A DNA stretch of 64,000 bases from Pelagadaptatus sp034112445 (GTDB lineage: Bacteria; Pseudomonadota; Gammaproteobacteria; Pseudomonadales; Cellvibrionaceae), in NCBI GenBank assembly GCA_034112445.1, contig JAWUVI010000014.1, forward strand, positions 62,001-126,000, read 5' to 3'. Shown piece by piece: positions 1 to 9,318 of the stretch (position 1 is its first letter; each line of letters opens with the position of its first letter). Made by a program: the position numbers and the translations under genes. Under the pieces are notes generated by a model. The model saw only the letters and a program-made list of their open reading frames with translations, was not told the DNA's origin and did no database searches.

Positions 1-851
1 GCTTGTAAAGCCTCAAAAGCATCGATGTTGTCTTGGCGATTGATTTTATCAATGGCTTTGAAGGCGGAGTTCATAACGTGACTAACAATAACTTTGTCGT
101 CGTCGCTGACTTTTTTGTAGGCTTTATTGTTTAATGCCAAAATCCCATAAAAATACAGTAGAGGCATGTCCGTAATGTGGGTTACTTGGGTGTGCCATTG
201 CAGTGCGATTGCCCCAATCGGTGAGGTGGCGACTGTATCGACCATGCCGGTTTGGAGGGACGGTAATACATCGCCGAGAGCCAGTGGAATGGTTCCTAGC
301 TCAAAGCTTTCCATGGAGCGTTGGACCAGAATATCGTTGTCTGGCGCCCAAATTTTACCCTGCTTTAATGTGTCGAAATCGGTGATGCTGCGATTGGCTA
401 ACATATAAGCAAACCCGCCTTCAGCTAAACCAAATACGGTGTAACCGGCATCCGCAAACGATTGGATAATTTTGTCGTCCATACGCTCGCGAACATAATC
501 GACTTCGGCAAAGCTCTTAAACATAAAGGGTAGATTGTATATTTGAGTGTCGGGAGCGGCCTTAGCCAGCGCACCGCCGGTTAGAGCGCCACCGTGTAAT
601 TGGCCAATTTTCATTTTTCGGATGACAGCTGAGTCGCTACCCATGACGCCGCCGGGATAAAATTTAAACTTAACCCGACCATTGGTCTGAGCCTCAATAT
701 CTTTACCAGCGGCACGCATTTTAACCATCCAAGCAGAGCCGTCTGGAGATAGTGTGGCTATTTTGAATGTGGCGGCCAGGCTAGTGTTAGCTGAGCTCAG
801 AAGAGCAATAAAAACAATCGAGAGAAATGTAGGGCTAAATAATGAGCGCAT
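1..851 (-). CDS. TRAP transporter substrate-binding protein, DctP/TatP type (partial)
   Basis: The reading frame starts at an ATG complementary to 849-851 and stays open to base 1, so about 284 residues are present and the C-terminus lies outside the window. The first ~26 residues form a Sec signal peptide (basic start, hydrophobic core, ending near SLAA). The mature protein begins TFKIATLSPDGSAW and continues with features of DctP-family periplasmic binding proteins (FKFYPGGVMGSD, IGQLHGGALTGG, LPFMFKSFAEVD, KIWAPDNDI). Such proteins deliver a small, usually anionic, substrate to a DctQ/DctM permease. The permease genes would be expected beyond the left edge. The TatT-like lipoprotein gene lies directly upstream on the same strand, as in the TatT-TatP pair described in Treponema, which suggests a lipoprotein-assisted TRAP system. 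The substrate cannot be read from the sequence. Confidence 0.88.
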   Translation of the reverse strand, partial: MRSLFSPTFLSIVFIALLSSANTSLAATFKIATLSPDGSAWMVKMRAAGKDIEAQTNGRVKFKFYPGGVMGSDSAVIRKMKIGQLHGGALTGGALAKAAPDTQIYNLPFMFKSFAEVDYVRERMDDKIIQSFADAGYTVFGLAEGGFAYMLANRSITDFDTLKQGKIWAPDNDILVQRSMESFELGTIPLALGDVLPSLQTGMVDTVATSPIGAIALQWHTQVTHITDMPLLYFYGILALNNKAYKKVSDDDKVIVSHVMNSAFKAIDKINRQDNIDAFEALQ

Positions 852-892
852 AAGAATCCTTATGGGTAAGACTTATAAATTGAGAGATGGAT

Positions 893-1738
893 TTAAAAAT
901 AATCGTCAGCTGAAGCGAGTAAAGCGCGAGCTTGCTGTTGAGCAACCGTATTCATTAAGGTGTAGCCAGCCGTCTTGGCGTCAGCAGCAATGACTTCATT
1001 GAGTAGCCTGTCATGAATATCACGGTCAAAGACTAAGCGAGCGTAGTTCTCCGCATAGAAAACTTTGGCAATTAAATTTTTACCTTGCGATAGGTCTATA
1101 GCTTTTTGAAAGTGATGCGCGCCAATTTCAGGCTTACCACCTAAGGCTGGTGGTAATACGGTACCTAGAACACCTAAATACAAATGCGCATTACCATTTT
1201 CATAGCCTTCATCGAGAGCGACGATAGTTTCTAAAATCAATTTCACGTTAGCCAAAGCGCCAACGGCCTTCCAGTCACTGCTGCGCGATTGAATCCAGCC
1301 GGCCCATGCCGTTCCCAATGTATATAAGACCGGAACAGAAGATGATTTTTCAGTGGCTAAGGCTTTACTGAGTTGTTGATAGCTGAGTTGGCGTACATCG
1401 CACAGGGTTTTAATTTCGATACAAGCAGCTTGTTCGGCGTAGGCTAGTGATTTTTCGGTCATCTTAAGTCGACGATCGGTATCGGTAACAAAAGCTGATG
1501 CGTAGGCGCCATTGAGTGATGATCCAGCTCGTAGTAGCGAGTCACTCTTAGGGCTGCTGGAGATGAGTGCGTCAATCATAATTAAATAGGCTGGCGCACC
1601 ATCGGCTACGACTTGCAAATCATCGTTGTCTAGAATGGCGGTTGATAAGCTGTTAGCCAGCTTTGCGGTTTGATTGGAGATAATTGACGAGCAACCGGTG
1701 GTGACGGTCAAAGTCGCTAATAATATAAATCGAATCAT
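893..1738 (-). CDS. TatT-family lipoprotein partner of a TRAP transporter
   Basis: This 281-residue protein starts MIRFILLATLTVTTGC, a short lipoprotein signal with the lipidated Cys at position 16. I chose this ATG because it gives a compact lipoprotein signal; a TTG at 1765 would add nine residues. The body is alpha-helical and TPR-like. The stretches NAHLYLGVLGTVLPP and GGKPEIGAHHFQKAI are characteristic of the TRAP-associated TatT family. In Treponema pallidum the homologue (Tp0956) is a trimeric TPR lipoprotein that binds the P-type solute receptor Tp0957. Here the next gene downstream, 41 bases away, is exactly such a receptor, so the two are probably one operon. The family may help hydrophobic ligands reach the TRAP receptor, but the ligand is unknown. 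Confidence 0.85.
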   Translation of the reverse strand: MIRFILLATLTVTTGCSSIISNQTAKLANSLSTAILDNDDLQVVADGAPAYLIMIDALISSSPKSDSLLRAGSSLNGAYASAFVTDTDRRLKMTEKSLAYAEQAACIEIKTLCDVRQLSYQQLSKALATEKSSSVPVLYTLGTAWAGWIQSRSSDWKAVGALANVKLILETIVALDEGYENGNAHLYLGVLGTVLPPALGGKPEIGAHHFQKAIDLSQGKNLIAKVFYAENYARLVFDRDIHDRLLNEVIAADAKTAGYTLMNTVAQQQARALLASADDYF

Positions 1739-1834
1739 TAATTGAGGGCATGAACGAGTAATCAAAACGAGTCTCTATTGAATTTGAGTTAAAAAAGTGT
1801 GTGATGAGAGCAATAACATTATCTGTAGAGCCGG

Positions 1835-2377
1835 TTATTCCGTTGTGCTGTTTTCTTTTTCATCCAGTTCAACATCAACACCTAACTTATCTGATATATC
1901 GTCTAGTTGATCCATCAGCTCTTCCATGTTGACGTTATCAGGAAAACCTAAGGTGCCTCTGGCTGAAAACATCGGGTCGCCAGACCAAGGCATGCTTGAA
2001 CAATTGGTTTCTAGCTCGTTCATATTAATCTGGTGGCTTGCAAATGCTTGAGATAATTCTTGAACAATACCGGGACGATCGTTGCCCACCAGCGTAAAGT
2101 GCATCTGTTTTTGTTTGTCAGTGGTGATGGTTGCGTGATCAACTTCAGATGAAATAACTTGAATGCCGCTATCGCAGAGTGTATTTAATGCCGCATTTAA
2201 CTGATCGATGTTGTCATCGCTAACGTTAACTTGCAAAATGCCGGCAAACTTACCAGCCAGATGAGTCATGCTGCTTTCTAGCCAGTTGCCACCATGACGA
2301 CTTATCGTGCTGGCCAGTAGTTCAACGATACCGGGTTTGTCTTCACAGAGTATGCTGAGTACAAGAGAGCGATTCAT
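1835..2377 (-). CDS. GcvR-like protein with two ACT domains
   Basis: 180 residues with two ACT domains in tandem: the first at about 3-75 (LVLSILCEDKPGIVELLAST), the second at about 92-165 (FTLVGNDRPGIVQELSQAF). This is the architecture and length of the GcvR family, whose E. coli member represses the glycine cleavage genes by binding the activator GcvA. Many marine bacteria carry paralogues annotated only as GcvR-like, and no gcv genes lie nearby, so the target here is unknown. The ATG has a good ribosome site (AAGGA about eight bases upstream). The C-terminus is acidic (VDVELDEKEN). The gene diverges from yheU at 2533. Confidence 0.85.
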   Translation of the reverse strand: MNRSLVLSILCEDKPGIVELLASTISRHGGNWLESSMTHLAGKFAGILQVNVSDDNIDQLNAALNTLCDSGIQVISSEVDHATITTDKQKQMHFTLVGNDRPGIVQELSQAFASHQINMNELETNCSSMPWSGDPMFSARGTLGFPDNVNMEELMDQLDDISDKLGVDVELDEKENSTTE

Positions 2378-2532
2378 AAGGTTATCCTTGGTTGGTATTA
2401 TTATCCTGAGATTATAGAAGTTGTTGAGGCGCTTCGATAGCCCGAGTCATAATCTCTTTGTAATAATTTGGCCGTTTGGGCGCATTAAATTGAACCTAGG
2501 GGTAAATTGAAATTGAAATTGGAGTTAAAGTC

Positions 2533-2796
2533 GTGATCATTCCGTACCATGAGTTATCCGCCGACGCCTTGCAGGGGTTAATTGAAGAGTTTATCAATCG
2601 TGAAGGCACGGATTATGGTGAAGTTGAATACAGTTTGAATGATAAAGTGGCTCAGGTTCAGCAGCAGCTGCAAGCCCAAGACATTGTTATTGTTTACGAT
2701 GCCGTTATGGAGTCTGTAAGCTTAATGGGGGCGCAGGCGGCCAAAGTTCACGAAGCTGAATTAGAGCGTAACGGCTCGGCGGGTGACGATCATTAA
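2533..2796 (+). CDS. yheU: YheU family protein (UPF0270)
   Basis: 87 residues beginning MIIPYHELSADALQGLIEEF and containing EFINREGTDYGE, which matches the small conserved YheU family of gammaproteobacteria. The family has no established biochemical function. The start is GTG at 2533, preceded by GGAG at 2521-2524. The end overlaps the start of the hydrolase gene by 14 bases, so the two are almost certainly translated from one message. In enterobacteria yheU also sits beside a hydrolase gene (yheT), although the hydrolase here belongs to a different subfamily. Confidence 0.88.
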   Translation: MIIPYHELSADALQGLIEEFINREGTDYGEVEYSLNDKVAQVQQQLQAQDIVIVYDAVMESVSLMGAQAAKVHEAELERNGSAGDDH

Positions 2797-3466
2797 AGCA
2801 TCAATAACCGCAGGTGTTGAGCTAACTGATGTTGCCATCTTTATAGAGGGTGATTGTAAACATTGGCCGTTATTTGTTTTTGCTCATGGTGCTGGTGCGC
2901 CTATGGACAGCCCATTCATGAACCAGATGACAGAGCTATTACTTGAGCAAGGCATTGCGGTGGCGAGGTTTGAGTTTCCTTATATGGTGCAACGCCGTGA
3001 GATAGGGAAAAAGCGACCTCCAGATGCTCAGGCAAAACTATTAGACACATGGCGTTCAGTGATTAATAGGCTGCGTGAGTATCGATCCAACGGTAGGCCG
3101 GGGTTTATTATTGGCGGGAAATCTATGGGAGGACGGATGGCGTCTATGGTCGCTGATGAAATGTCTGTCTCCGGCTTAGTGTGTATCGGTTATCCTTTTC
3201 ATCCTCAGGGCAAGCCAGAGAAAACTAGGACCGAACATTTGCAAGACATAACGACACCCACATTGATGACGCAAGGTGACAGAGACGCATTGGGTAATAA
3301 AGAAGATGTGGCAGGTTATGATTTGGCTGGCAGTATTACTATGGTGTGGCTAACCGATGGTGATCACGATTTAAAGCCGCGAGTTCGATCGGGTTTTACT
3401 CATGAGCAAAATATACGAACCGCGGCCGATGCCATTGCTGACTTTTGCGGCCGCGGTAACTCATGA
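2783..3466 (+). CDS. Alpha/beta hydrolase, KANL3/Tex30-like family
   Basis: 227 residues with an alpha/beta-hydrolase fold. An early FVFAHGAGAPMDSPFM segment supplies the oxyanion region. The nucleophile elbow is GGKSMGGRMAS (Ser about residue 113). A later TQGDRDALGN supplies the likely acid Asp, and TDGDHDLKP the likely catalytic His, so the triad appears intact. The sequence resembles the bacterial members of the KANL3/Tex30 dienelactone-hydrolase-like group. Substrate unknown. Translation starts at GTG inside the end of yheU, which suggests coupling. Confidence 0.8.
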   Translation: MTIIKASITAGVELTDVAIFIEGDCKHWPLFVFAHGAGAPMDSPFMNQMTELLLEQGIAVARFEFPYMVQRREIGKKRPPDAQAKLLDTWRSVINRLREYRSNGRPGFIIGGKSMGGRMASMVADEMSVSGLVCIGYPFHPQGKPEKTRTEHLQDITTPTLMTQGDRDALGNKEDVAGYDLAGSITMVWLTDGDHDLKPRVRSGFTHEQNIRTAADAIADFCGRGNS

Positions 3467-3481
3467 TTAAAGGTCAATAAC

Positions 3482-3529
3482 CCAACAGTCAACAATAACC
3501 AACAGTCAACAATAACCAATAGCTAATAA
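3482..3529. repeat. 17-bp tandem repeat
   Basis: The 17-base unit ccaacagtcaacaataa occurs twice without mismatch (3482-3498 and 3499-3515), followed by a degenerate, shortened copy (3516-3529). It lies in the convergent gap between the hydrolase gene and the minus-strand gene ending at 3544. No hairpin or T-tract accompanies it. Most likely a replication-slippage product. Confidence 0.8.
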
Positions 3530-3543
3530 CCTCTGGTTAATAA

Positions 3544-3825
3544 TCAATTTTCTAAAATGCAGACTTTTTCAGGCTCGGCAAATAAGAGGTTGAGTTTATC
3601 CATCATGTCTTTGCGGTTGTCTGAATGACACCAATTATGCCAGTCATTGATGTTACGCCATTTTGATAAGACAAAGCGATGAAGTGGATTGCTGATGTCT
3701 GAGAAGGTTTCACCATTAATAAAGCCGGGAGCTTGATAAGCTAAATGCAGGGTTTTTTTTGCCATGTCTTCGTAGGTGCTAGCCAAGTCTAACGCTATAT
3801 TGCGTTCAATCAATACGCTGATCAT
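3544..3825 (-). CDS. Antibiotic biosynthesis monooxygenase (ABM)-fold protein
   Basis: 93 residues from the ATG complementary to 3823-3825, which is preceded by a clear ribosome site (GGAG nine bases upstream); the frame is open a little further upstream but without a comparable start. The pattern ISVLIERNIA, LAYQAPGFINGETF and FVLSKWRNINDWHNW is typical of the ferredoxin-like dimeric ABM fold, including the conserved W...W region. Members include small heme-degrading or quinol monooxygenases and many proteins of unknown role. Nothing nearby indicates a substrate. It diverges from tusA. Confidence 0.75.
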   Translation of the reverse strand: MISVLIERNIALDLASTYEDMAKKTLHLAYQAPGFINGETFSDISNPLHRFVLSKWRNINDWHNWCHSDNRKDMMDKLNLLFAEPEKVCILEN

Positions 3826-3913
3826 TATGTTTCTCCGAAATAAAACGTAACTCTTCAAATGTAAGTTGGGTAATGCGAGAATACTACCGCTAATAAACCG
3901 CTAGATTCAATCT

Positions 3914-4147
3914 ATGAAAAATATTCTTTTACTCGATGCTGTTGGTTTGATGTGCCCCGAGCCTATCATGTTGCTGCACAAATTAGTCCGTGAAGCCCGA
4001 GACGGGGATGAAATACACATTACTGCAACTGATCCTGCGACCAAAAGAGACGTCCCTCAATTTTGTCAATTTCTAGACCATGAGTTGCTCAGCTCTAGTG
4101 CCGAATCAGATCAGTTTGAATACCAAATAAAAGTGCGAAAGCCCTGA
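3914..4147 (+). CDS. tusA: TusA-family sulfurtransferase
   Basis: 77 residues with the family signature: an N-terminal strand LLLDAVGLMCPEPIM carrying the active-site Cys in the CPEP motif, then ITATDPATKRDVPQFCQFLDHEL. TusA carries persulfide sulfur, in E. coli from IscS to TusBCD for 2-thiolation of tRNA wobble uridine, and also supports molybdenum cofactor synthesis. Length and motif are normal. Its thiolation role would connect functionally with mnmC and trhO elsewhere in this window, which act at the same tRNA position. Confidence 0.93.
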   Translation: MKNILLLDAVGLMCPEPIMLLHKLVREARDGDEIHITATDPATKRDVPQFCQFLDHELLSSSAESDQFEYQIKVRKP

Positions 4148-4313
4148 GCCATAAAACCATATGATTGGCCAGAAATGTCAATAGATTGTCCAGCTCGAAC
4201 CTATCATTGATACCCACTATAGATTTAAAGTTTCTTTCAGTCGTTAAGCTATTACTGAGCATAAACAATAATAATAGAAAGCTGCTGTCGTTATGACATA
4301 GCAAGGAAACAAC

Positions 4314-5885
4314 ATGAACGAAGCGTTTAATATTAATCCCAGTAAAACAACTGTCCGAAAACTAGGGGCGGTAAAAAAAGTAGAGGCGCTAGTTGTTGGC
4401 GCGGGATACGGCGGCATCTGTATGGCCGTTAAGTTACAGAAAGCCGGTATCACAGATTTTGTGATTGTCGAAAAGGCCGATGCTATAGGCGGTACCTGGC
4501 GTGATAATACCTACCCAGGTTGTGCTTGTGATGTGCAGTCGCATTTGTATTCGTTTTCTTTTGCCGGTAACCCTGACTGGTCAATGCGCTACCCTGGTTG
4601 GGAAGAAATTCAACGCTACATTCACGCTACTACCGATCAGTTTAATTTACGAAAGTACATTCAATATAACGCTGAAGTAAATGCGGCTGAATTTGTTCAA
4701 GAGACGGGTCGCTGGCTTATTAGTTTGGTGAATGGCGAGAAAATAGACGCGCATTATTTTATTTTGGCTACAGGCCCCTTACATTTTCCCTTTATCCCAG
4801 ATTTACCCGGTCTTGATAATTTTAAAGGTAAGACCATGCACTCGGCACAGTGGGATCATGACTACGAGCTGAAAGGAAAAAGAGTCGTTTCGATTGGTAC
4901 CGGAGGCAGTGCTGTCCAATATCTGCCAGAAGTGGCACCTGAAGTGGACAAGCTAACGATTTTTCAAAGAACACCGCCGTGGGTGATTGGCCGAGATGAG
5001 AGGGCTTATTCAAACTTTCGTAAAAGTATGTTTCGTAAGTTTCCAATCTTGCGAAAATTGCATCGTCTGCGTTTGTACTTAACCAATGAGAAAAGAGTCT
5101 TGCCGATTCTCTATTCACGGTTAGCAAAGACCTTTCAATTTACGGCTCTTTCCCACTTAAAAAAGCAAATTAAAGACTTAGAGCTACGAGCCAAGTTGAC
5201 GCCTAATTACACCATTGGTTGTAAACGGGTTCTAATTTCTAACCGTTATTACCCTATGTTTACCCGCGATAATGTGGATCTGGTGACGGCGGGTATCAAA
5301 GAAATTAAAGAGCATTCGGTAGTCGATAATGATGGTGTAGAACATCCTGCTGACGCCATTTTGTTCGGTACTGGGTTTGTCACTGACCCACGGATATACA
5401 TGAAAGACTTTAAACTTACTGGTTTGGCGGGTCGAAGTATCCATGATGACTGGAAAGACAGTGCTGAAGCCTATTACGGTGTGACGACTGCGGGTTACCC
5501 CAATATGTTTCAGTTGGTTGGTCCAAATACTGGCTTAGGGCACAATTCAGTGGTGTATATGATTGAAAACCAAGCAAAGTACATTATGCGTTGCATTAAA
5601 TCATTGAGGCAGCAGGGAGCTCAGTATATGAACCTGCGCGATGACGTGCAGAAGCAATTTAACGATGATTTACAAGACCGTTTGCAAGGTACTGTTTGGA
5701 CGTCTGGCTGCCAAAGTTGGTACCAGCAGGCTGATGGTCGCAATGTGGTTATTTGGCCAGGTACCACTTGGCGCTATCATCAAGAGTTGAAGTATTCGGC
5801 GATGGATGTGTATGACTGGGTTAAATGCCCAGCAGAGAGTGTTATAAAAGAGAAGAGTGCTACGGAATTGGATGGTGTCGTCTAA
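4314..5885 (+). CDS. Flavin-containing Baeyer-Villiger-type monooxygenase
   Basis: 523 residues. The FAD Rossmann motif GAGYGG is at about 29-34. It is followed by GGTWRDNTYPGCACD (59-73), matching the type I Baeyer-Villiger fingerprint [AG]GxWxxxxYPGxxxD. A second fingerprint, FKGKTMHSAQWD, lies at about 170-181 (FxGxxxHxxxWD). A second dinucleotide motif, GTGGSA, binds NADPH. These enzymes insert oxygen next to a ketone to give an ester or lactone. The native substrate cannot be predicted; relatives act on cyclic ketones, aryl ketones or sterol side chains. The start has a good AGGAA ribosome site. The gene stands alone and converges on rnb. Confidence 0.9.
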   Translation: MNEAFNINPSKTTVRKLGAVKKVEALVVGAGYGGICMAVKLQKAGITDFVIVEKADAIGGTWRDNTYPGCACDVQSHLYSFSFAGNPDWSMRYPGWEEIQRYIHATTDQFNLRKYIQYNAEVNAAEFVQETGRWLISLVNGEKIDAHYFILATGPLHFPFIPDLPGLDNFKGKTMHSAQWDHDYELKGKRVVSIGTGGSAVQYLPEVAPEVDKLTIFQRTPPWVIGRDERAYSNFRKSMFRKFPILRKLHRLRLYLTNEKRVLPILYSRLAKTFQFTALSHLKKQIKDLELRAKLTPNYTIGCKRVLISNRYYPMFTRDNVDLVTAGIKEIKEHSVVDNDGVEHPADAILFGTGFVTDPRIYMKDFKLTGLAGRSIHDDWKDSAEAYYGVTTAGYPNMFQLVGPNTGLGHNSVVYMIENQAKYIMRCIKSLRQQGAQYMNLRDDVQKQFNDDLQDRLQGTVWTSGCQSWYQQADGRNVVIWPGTTWRYHQELKYSAMDVYDWVKCPAESVIKEKSATELDGVV

Positions 5886-5917
5886 TTGGTTGATCTAGTC
5901 TAGAGACCAGATATCAA

Positions 5918-5947
5918 GCATAAGAGGGCGCGTTGCCCCCCTTATGC
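5918..5947. terminator. Hairpin between convergent genes
   Basis: The inverted repeat gcataagagggc / gccccccttatgc (one mismatch and a bulge) lies between the monooxygenase gene (+) and rnb (-), and could end transcription from both sides. A short T-run follows about 12 bases later on the plus strand, so it is not a textbook intrinsic terminator. Confidence 0.5.
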
Positions 5948-5963
5948 CGTCTGGATAGGCTTT

Positions 5964-7931
5964 TTAACTGTCCACTTTAGTAAAATTAATCCGCTTTTTA
6001 TCCATATCAATTTTATCGACTTTAAAGCTGGCGGCATCGCCAATTTTTATAGTTTCGTCGTCGTTAATCAACGTCATTCTTTCTGGATCAAAGCGATATT
6101 GCTTGGGCGGTAGTTTAATAAAGCCTGAAATACCCCACTCAGAAACCGTTACGTTAATACCCTGTGAAGTTACTCTAGAGACAAATCCCGTCAGGGTCGT
6201 GTCTTTATGTTGATCTATAAATAAACAGCCCAACCATTGGTCTAAATCACGGCTGGCTTGGCGAGTCTTAGAGACGTTTTTTTGTAACTGCAGGAGCTGA
6301 TCTTCGCTGATTACCGGCATTGGGCTGCCGGTAATAATGGCTTTGATAACACGGTGATTGTGCAAATCATTGAAGCGACGAATTGGTGAGGTCACTGTGG
6401 CGTAGTATTCCATACCGAGGCCAAGGTGTGGTGCTGGCGTGGTGGTCAATACACCCGCTTGCAGCATCATTCGAAAGGAAGCCAGAATATGATGGTGCTC
6501 AGGGTTGTTCTGCAATGCGTTGATCAAAGTTTTATAATCAGTCGCGTTACTTAAATCTAAGTCTGCCAGCTCGGCCATATCCTCGGCGATAACTTTTTTA
6601 ATGGCATCTAAGCGTTCAGCTCTAAAGCCATTGTGGGCCGAAAATATGCCACTGCTGTTGGGGTTGGTTGCGAAGTGATCGGCGAAAAATTTACCAGCCG
6701 CGCAGTTGGTTGCCAGCATTGATTCTTCAACAATTTGTTGAGCTTGAGTACGATCGTAACGAGTGATGCTGGCGATATGCTGAACATCATCAAGGGTATA
6801 CTCGTAATCGGGCTTGTCTTCCATCAGCAGCATGTTGGCTTTGCGGAAACTGTGTAATGCTTCACTGCAGCGATATAAGTCTTGCAGTAACTCTTGGCAT
6901 TCTATGGGTACTGCGTCGTTAGGTTGCTCACCAGTTTGTTCTAAATAAGCCGCAACCTTGTTGTAACTGAGTTTGTGCTTTGAGCAAATTAACGCTTGTT
7001 CAAATGTGGTCGCAGATGTTGAGCCGTCACGATTGATCTGCATTGTGCAAACCAATACAGGGCGCACTTCACCGGGCACAAGAGAGCATCCATTGTTGGA
7101 TAACTCTTCTGGTAACATAGTGACGGCTTTTCCCGTTAGGTAGGCGGTATTGGCTCTAGATTGGGCCGCGCTGTCTAATAATGACCCAACTTCTATAGCG
7201 CAGCTGGGGTCGGCGATAGCAACGGTTAATGTCCAGCCCGTACTGGTGGTTTCAACCAGCAAAGCATCATCCATATCCTGTGTAGTATCAGAATCAATGG
7301 TGATGAAAGGGGCTTGAGTTAAATCACGGCGTGAGTTGTCGGTAGTCGTAGTTTGTAGCGTTTGTGATGCCGCAGTTGCATCTTGTAGCTGTTCTTTAGT
7401 CCACGTATCAATCAAGTCGTATTTACAACGTGTGACTAAGTGTTCAATTCCTGCATCTTCGGCATCACCAAGAACCTTAGTGATCTTGGCTAGGCCTTTG
7501 CCATCTTCAAACGGGTGTTTGGCAATTGCCCCTAACAAGTAGTCGCCGCCTTTGGCTTTCATGCGGGCTTTTGGGGGGATGAAAATCCAGCGACTCATTT
7601 GCGGCATATCTACCGCAAAGAAATGCCCCTTGCCGCGAATGATATATCGGCCAATTAACGTCTGCGGATGAGTTTTAATTAATTTCTCTGGAACTGCGTC
7701 GAGCTTTTTACTTTTGGGGTCGGGGTTTTGTTTAATGTTAACTTCAATAACATCCCCAGGTAATACTTTTTGCATTTCATCGGGGGCTAAGAAGGCTTCA
7801 CGCCCATCATTGAGCAGTACAAAGCCAAATCGACTCTGGGTGCCACGAACAGTGCCAGTATTTTGGTCTTTATCGGCGCGGATGGTTGTTTTAAGTTGGT
7901 TGAGTTGTTGCAGAGTATTAAGATCAAGCAT
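5964..7931 (-). CDS. rnb: Exoribonuclease II
   Basis: 655 residues, close to E. coli RNase II (644). N-terminal cold-shock-like domains (GTQSRFGFVLLNDGREAFL) precede the RNB catalytic domain. The metal-binding motif is IDSDTTQDMDDAL, preserving the four aspartates needed for catalysis. Further RNB signatures are AIADPS, YLTGKAVTMLPEELS and TSPIRRFNDLHNHRV (with the catalytic Arg). A C-terminal S1 domain follows (TLTGFVSRVTSQGINV). RNase II degrades single-stranded RNA 3' to 5' and stalls at structure. RNase R is usually longer (about 800 residues) with a basic tail, absent here, so RNase II is preferred. It diverges from the ZorA-like gene across a 116-base gap. Confidence 0.9.
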   Translation of the reverse strand: MLDLNTLQQLNQLKTTIRADKDQNTGTVRGTQSRFGFVLLNDGREAFLAPDEMQKVLPGDVIEVNIKQNPDPKSKKLDAVPEKLIKTHPQTLIGRYIIRGKGHFFAVDMPQMSRWIFIPPKARMKAKGGDYLLGAIAKHPFEDGKGLAKITKVLGDAEDAGIEHLVTRCKYDLIDTWTKEQLQDATAASQTLQTTTTDNSRRDLTQAPFITIDSDTTQDMDDALLVETTSTGWTLTVAIADPSCAIEVGSLLDSAAQSRANTAYLTGKAVTMLPEELSNNGCSLVPGEVRPVLVCTMQINRDGSTSATTFEQALICSKHKLSYNKVAAYLEQTGEQPNDAVPIECQELLQDLYRCSEALHSFRKANMLLMEDKPDYEYTLDDVQHIASITRYDRTQAQQIVEESMLATNCAAGKFFADHFATNPNSSGIFSAHNGFRAERLDAIKKVIAEDMAELADLDLSNATDYKTLINALQNNPEHHHILASFRMMLQAGVLTTTPAPHLGLGMEYYATVTSPIRRFNDLHNHRVIKAIITGSPMPVISEDQLLQLQKNVSKTRQASRDLDQWLGCLFIDQHKDTTLTGFVSRVTSQGINVTVSEWGISGFIKLPPKQYRFDPERMTLINDDETIKIGDAASFKVDKIDMDKKRINFTKVDS

Positions 7932-8047
7932 GATAGTTCGAGTCTTTTAACGTGGTTTGATTTTGGGGGTGGAAACTACGGGCGCATCATAGCAAACTGT
8001 AACTACATTTACTTTATTTGTTAGATATAACTTACCTAGAGACAACT

Positions 8048-9298
8048 ATGGATTTTCTGGCGGCTTTTCCTACCTTAACGTTAGTATTAATGGCTTTTAT
8101 TGGGCTGATGAGTTTGTGGTTTGCAGGCCCTGGCTACAATAGTAATAGCGCCAGTCATTCCCCCACTATTTTAACCAGTATGGGTATATTTGGGACCTTT
8201 TTGGGGGTGGCGTTAGGCTTATTGAATTTTGACACCAATGACATTCAGGCCAGCGTACCAAGTCTTATCGAAGGCTTAAAGACCGCATTTTGGACATCCA
8301 TTGTCGGTTTGGTCGGTTCGCTTATTGTAAAATTTAGGCATTTAACGTCGGTATTACAGCAGCGCCAAGTTGAAGAGCAATACCGCTCAGCGACGATTAC
8401 TGACTTGGCAAATTTACTCGGCGATATTCGTGACTCAATGGCGTTGCCTGAAGCAGGCGGCTTAAACGCCTGCTTACAAGAGATGCAGAATAAGCAATTA
8501 GAAAAGCTGGATGATATCAAACAAGGGCTTAGCAGCTACCAAAAAGAGATGGTTGAAGCCAACACCAAGGCCTTCATCGGCGCCATTGAAGAGGTTATGC
8601 GTGACTTTAATACGCAGATTAATACCCAGTACGGTGAAAATTTTAAAGAATTGAATCAAGCCGTTGGCCAAATGCTGGAATGGCAAGAAAACTACAAAAA
8701 AGAATTAGAGGAGCTGTTGAAGACTCAACGTTCCAATGGCGAATTGCTGGATAAAGCCAGTTCGGCCTATGAGCAAATGGTGCGGCACTCGGAAGTATTT
8801 ACGCAAGTATCCAATTCACTTGGCAAGATGATGGATGTTTTGCAGCAGCAAGCCTCAGGCTTAGATAAATACTTAGAACAATTAGCCAAGGTGGCGAATC
8901 AAGCCTCTGAAGACTTACCATCTCTAGAGAAGCGAGTGTTAGGCTTAACCGCTGATTTGGCCAATAGTGTGACCAGTAGCCAAGCCCAAATTGGCGAAAT
9001 GATGACCAAGTCAGCTGAGGCTATGCGTCTGACTTCAGCCAGTATCAATCAAAATCTTGCGGACGCCATGCAACAACAACAGCATGGGATGACTGAGCGT
9101 TTGAATCAAATGTTGGAACGCACAGAGTCACAAGTTGTTCGCTTAGACGATGCTATGGAAGATGAATTGACCAAAGCCTTGAAAACGTTTGGTTATCAAT
9201 TGACTTCTTTATCCGAAAAATTTGTCAGTGATTACGCGCCCCTTACTGAAAGATTGCGTGAGCTGGTTGAATTAGCTGAAACGGTTCAACCTGAATAA
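8048..9298 (+). CDS. ZorA/TolQ/MotA-like proton-channel subunit with long cytoplasmic tail
   Basis: 416 residues from the ATG at 8048 (AGAG just upstream); a TTG at 8018 would add ten residues ahead of the first membrane segment. Membrane segments are visible at about 3-26, 45-60 and 81-96. The motifs MGIFGTFLGVALGL and GLKTAFWTSIVGLVGS match the pore-lining helices of the MotA/TolQ/ExbB/ZorA superfamily. The remaining ~310 residues are long amphipathic helices rich in Gln, Glu, Lys and Leu, predicted to form an extended coiled tail. A long tail of this kind is the hallmark of ZorA in the anti-phage Zorya motor and is absent from ExbB and TolQ. The partner gene follows after 20 bases. Function is inferred: an ion-driven stator whose tail may carry a signal into the cytoplasm. 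Confidence 0.82.
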   Translation: MDFLAAFPTLTLVLMAFIGLMSLWFAGPGYNSNSASHSPTILTSMGIFGTFLGVALGLLNFDTNDIQASVPSLIEGLKTAFWTSIVGLVGSLIVKFRHLTSVLQQRQVEEQYRSATITDLANLLGDIRDSMALPEAGGLNACLQEMQNKQLEKLDDIKQGLSSYQKEMVEANTKAFIGAIEEVMRDFNTQINTQYGENFKELNQAVGQMLEWQENYKKELEELLKTQRSNGELLDKASSAYEQMVRHSEVFTQVSNSLGKMMDVLQQQASGLDKYLEQLAKVANQASEDLPSLEKRVLGLTADLANSVTSSQAQIGEMMTKSAEAMRLTSASINQNLADAMQQQQHGMTERLNQMLERTESQVVRLDDAMEDELTKALKTFGYQLTSLSEKFVSDYAPLTERLRELVELAETVQPE

Positions 9299-9318
9299 TT
9301 TGTTAATCTGAGACGCAC

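Noticed and set aside
754..993. Plus-strand frame across the TRAP gene start
   Set aside because: It lies antisense to the signal-peptide region of the P-component gene and the end of the TatT gene, both of which are well supported.
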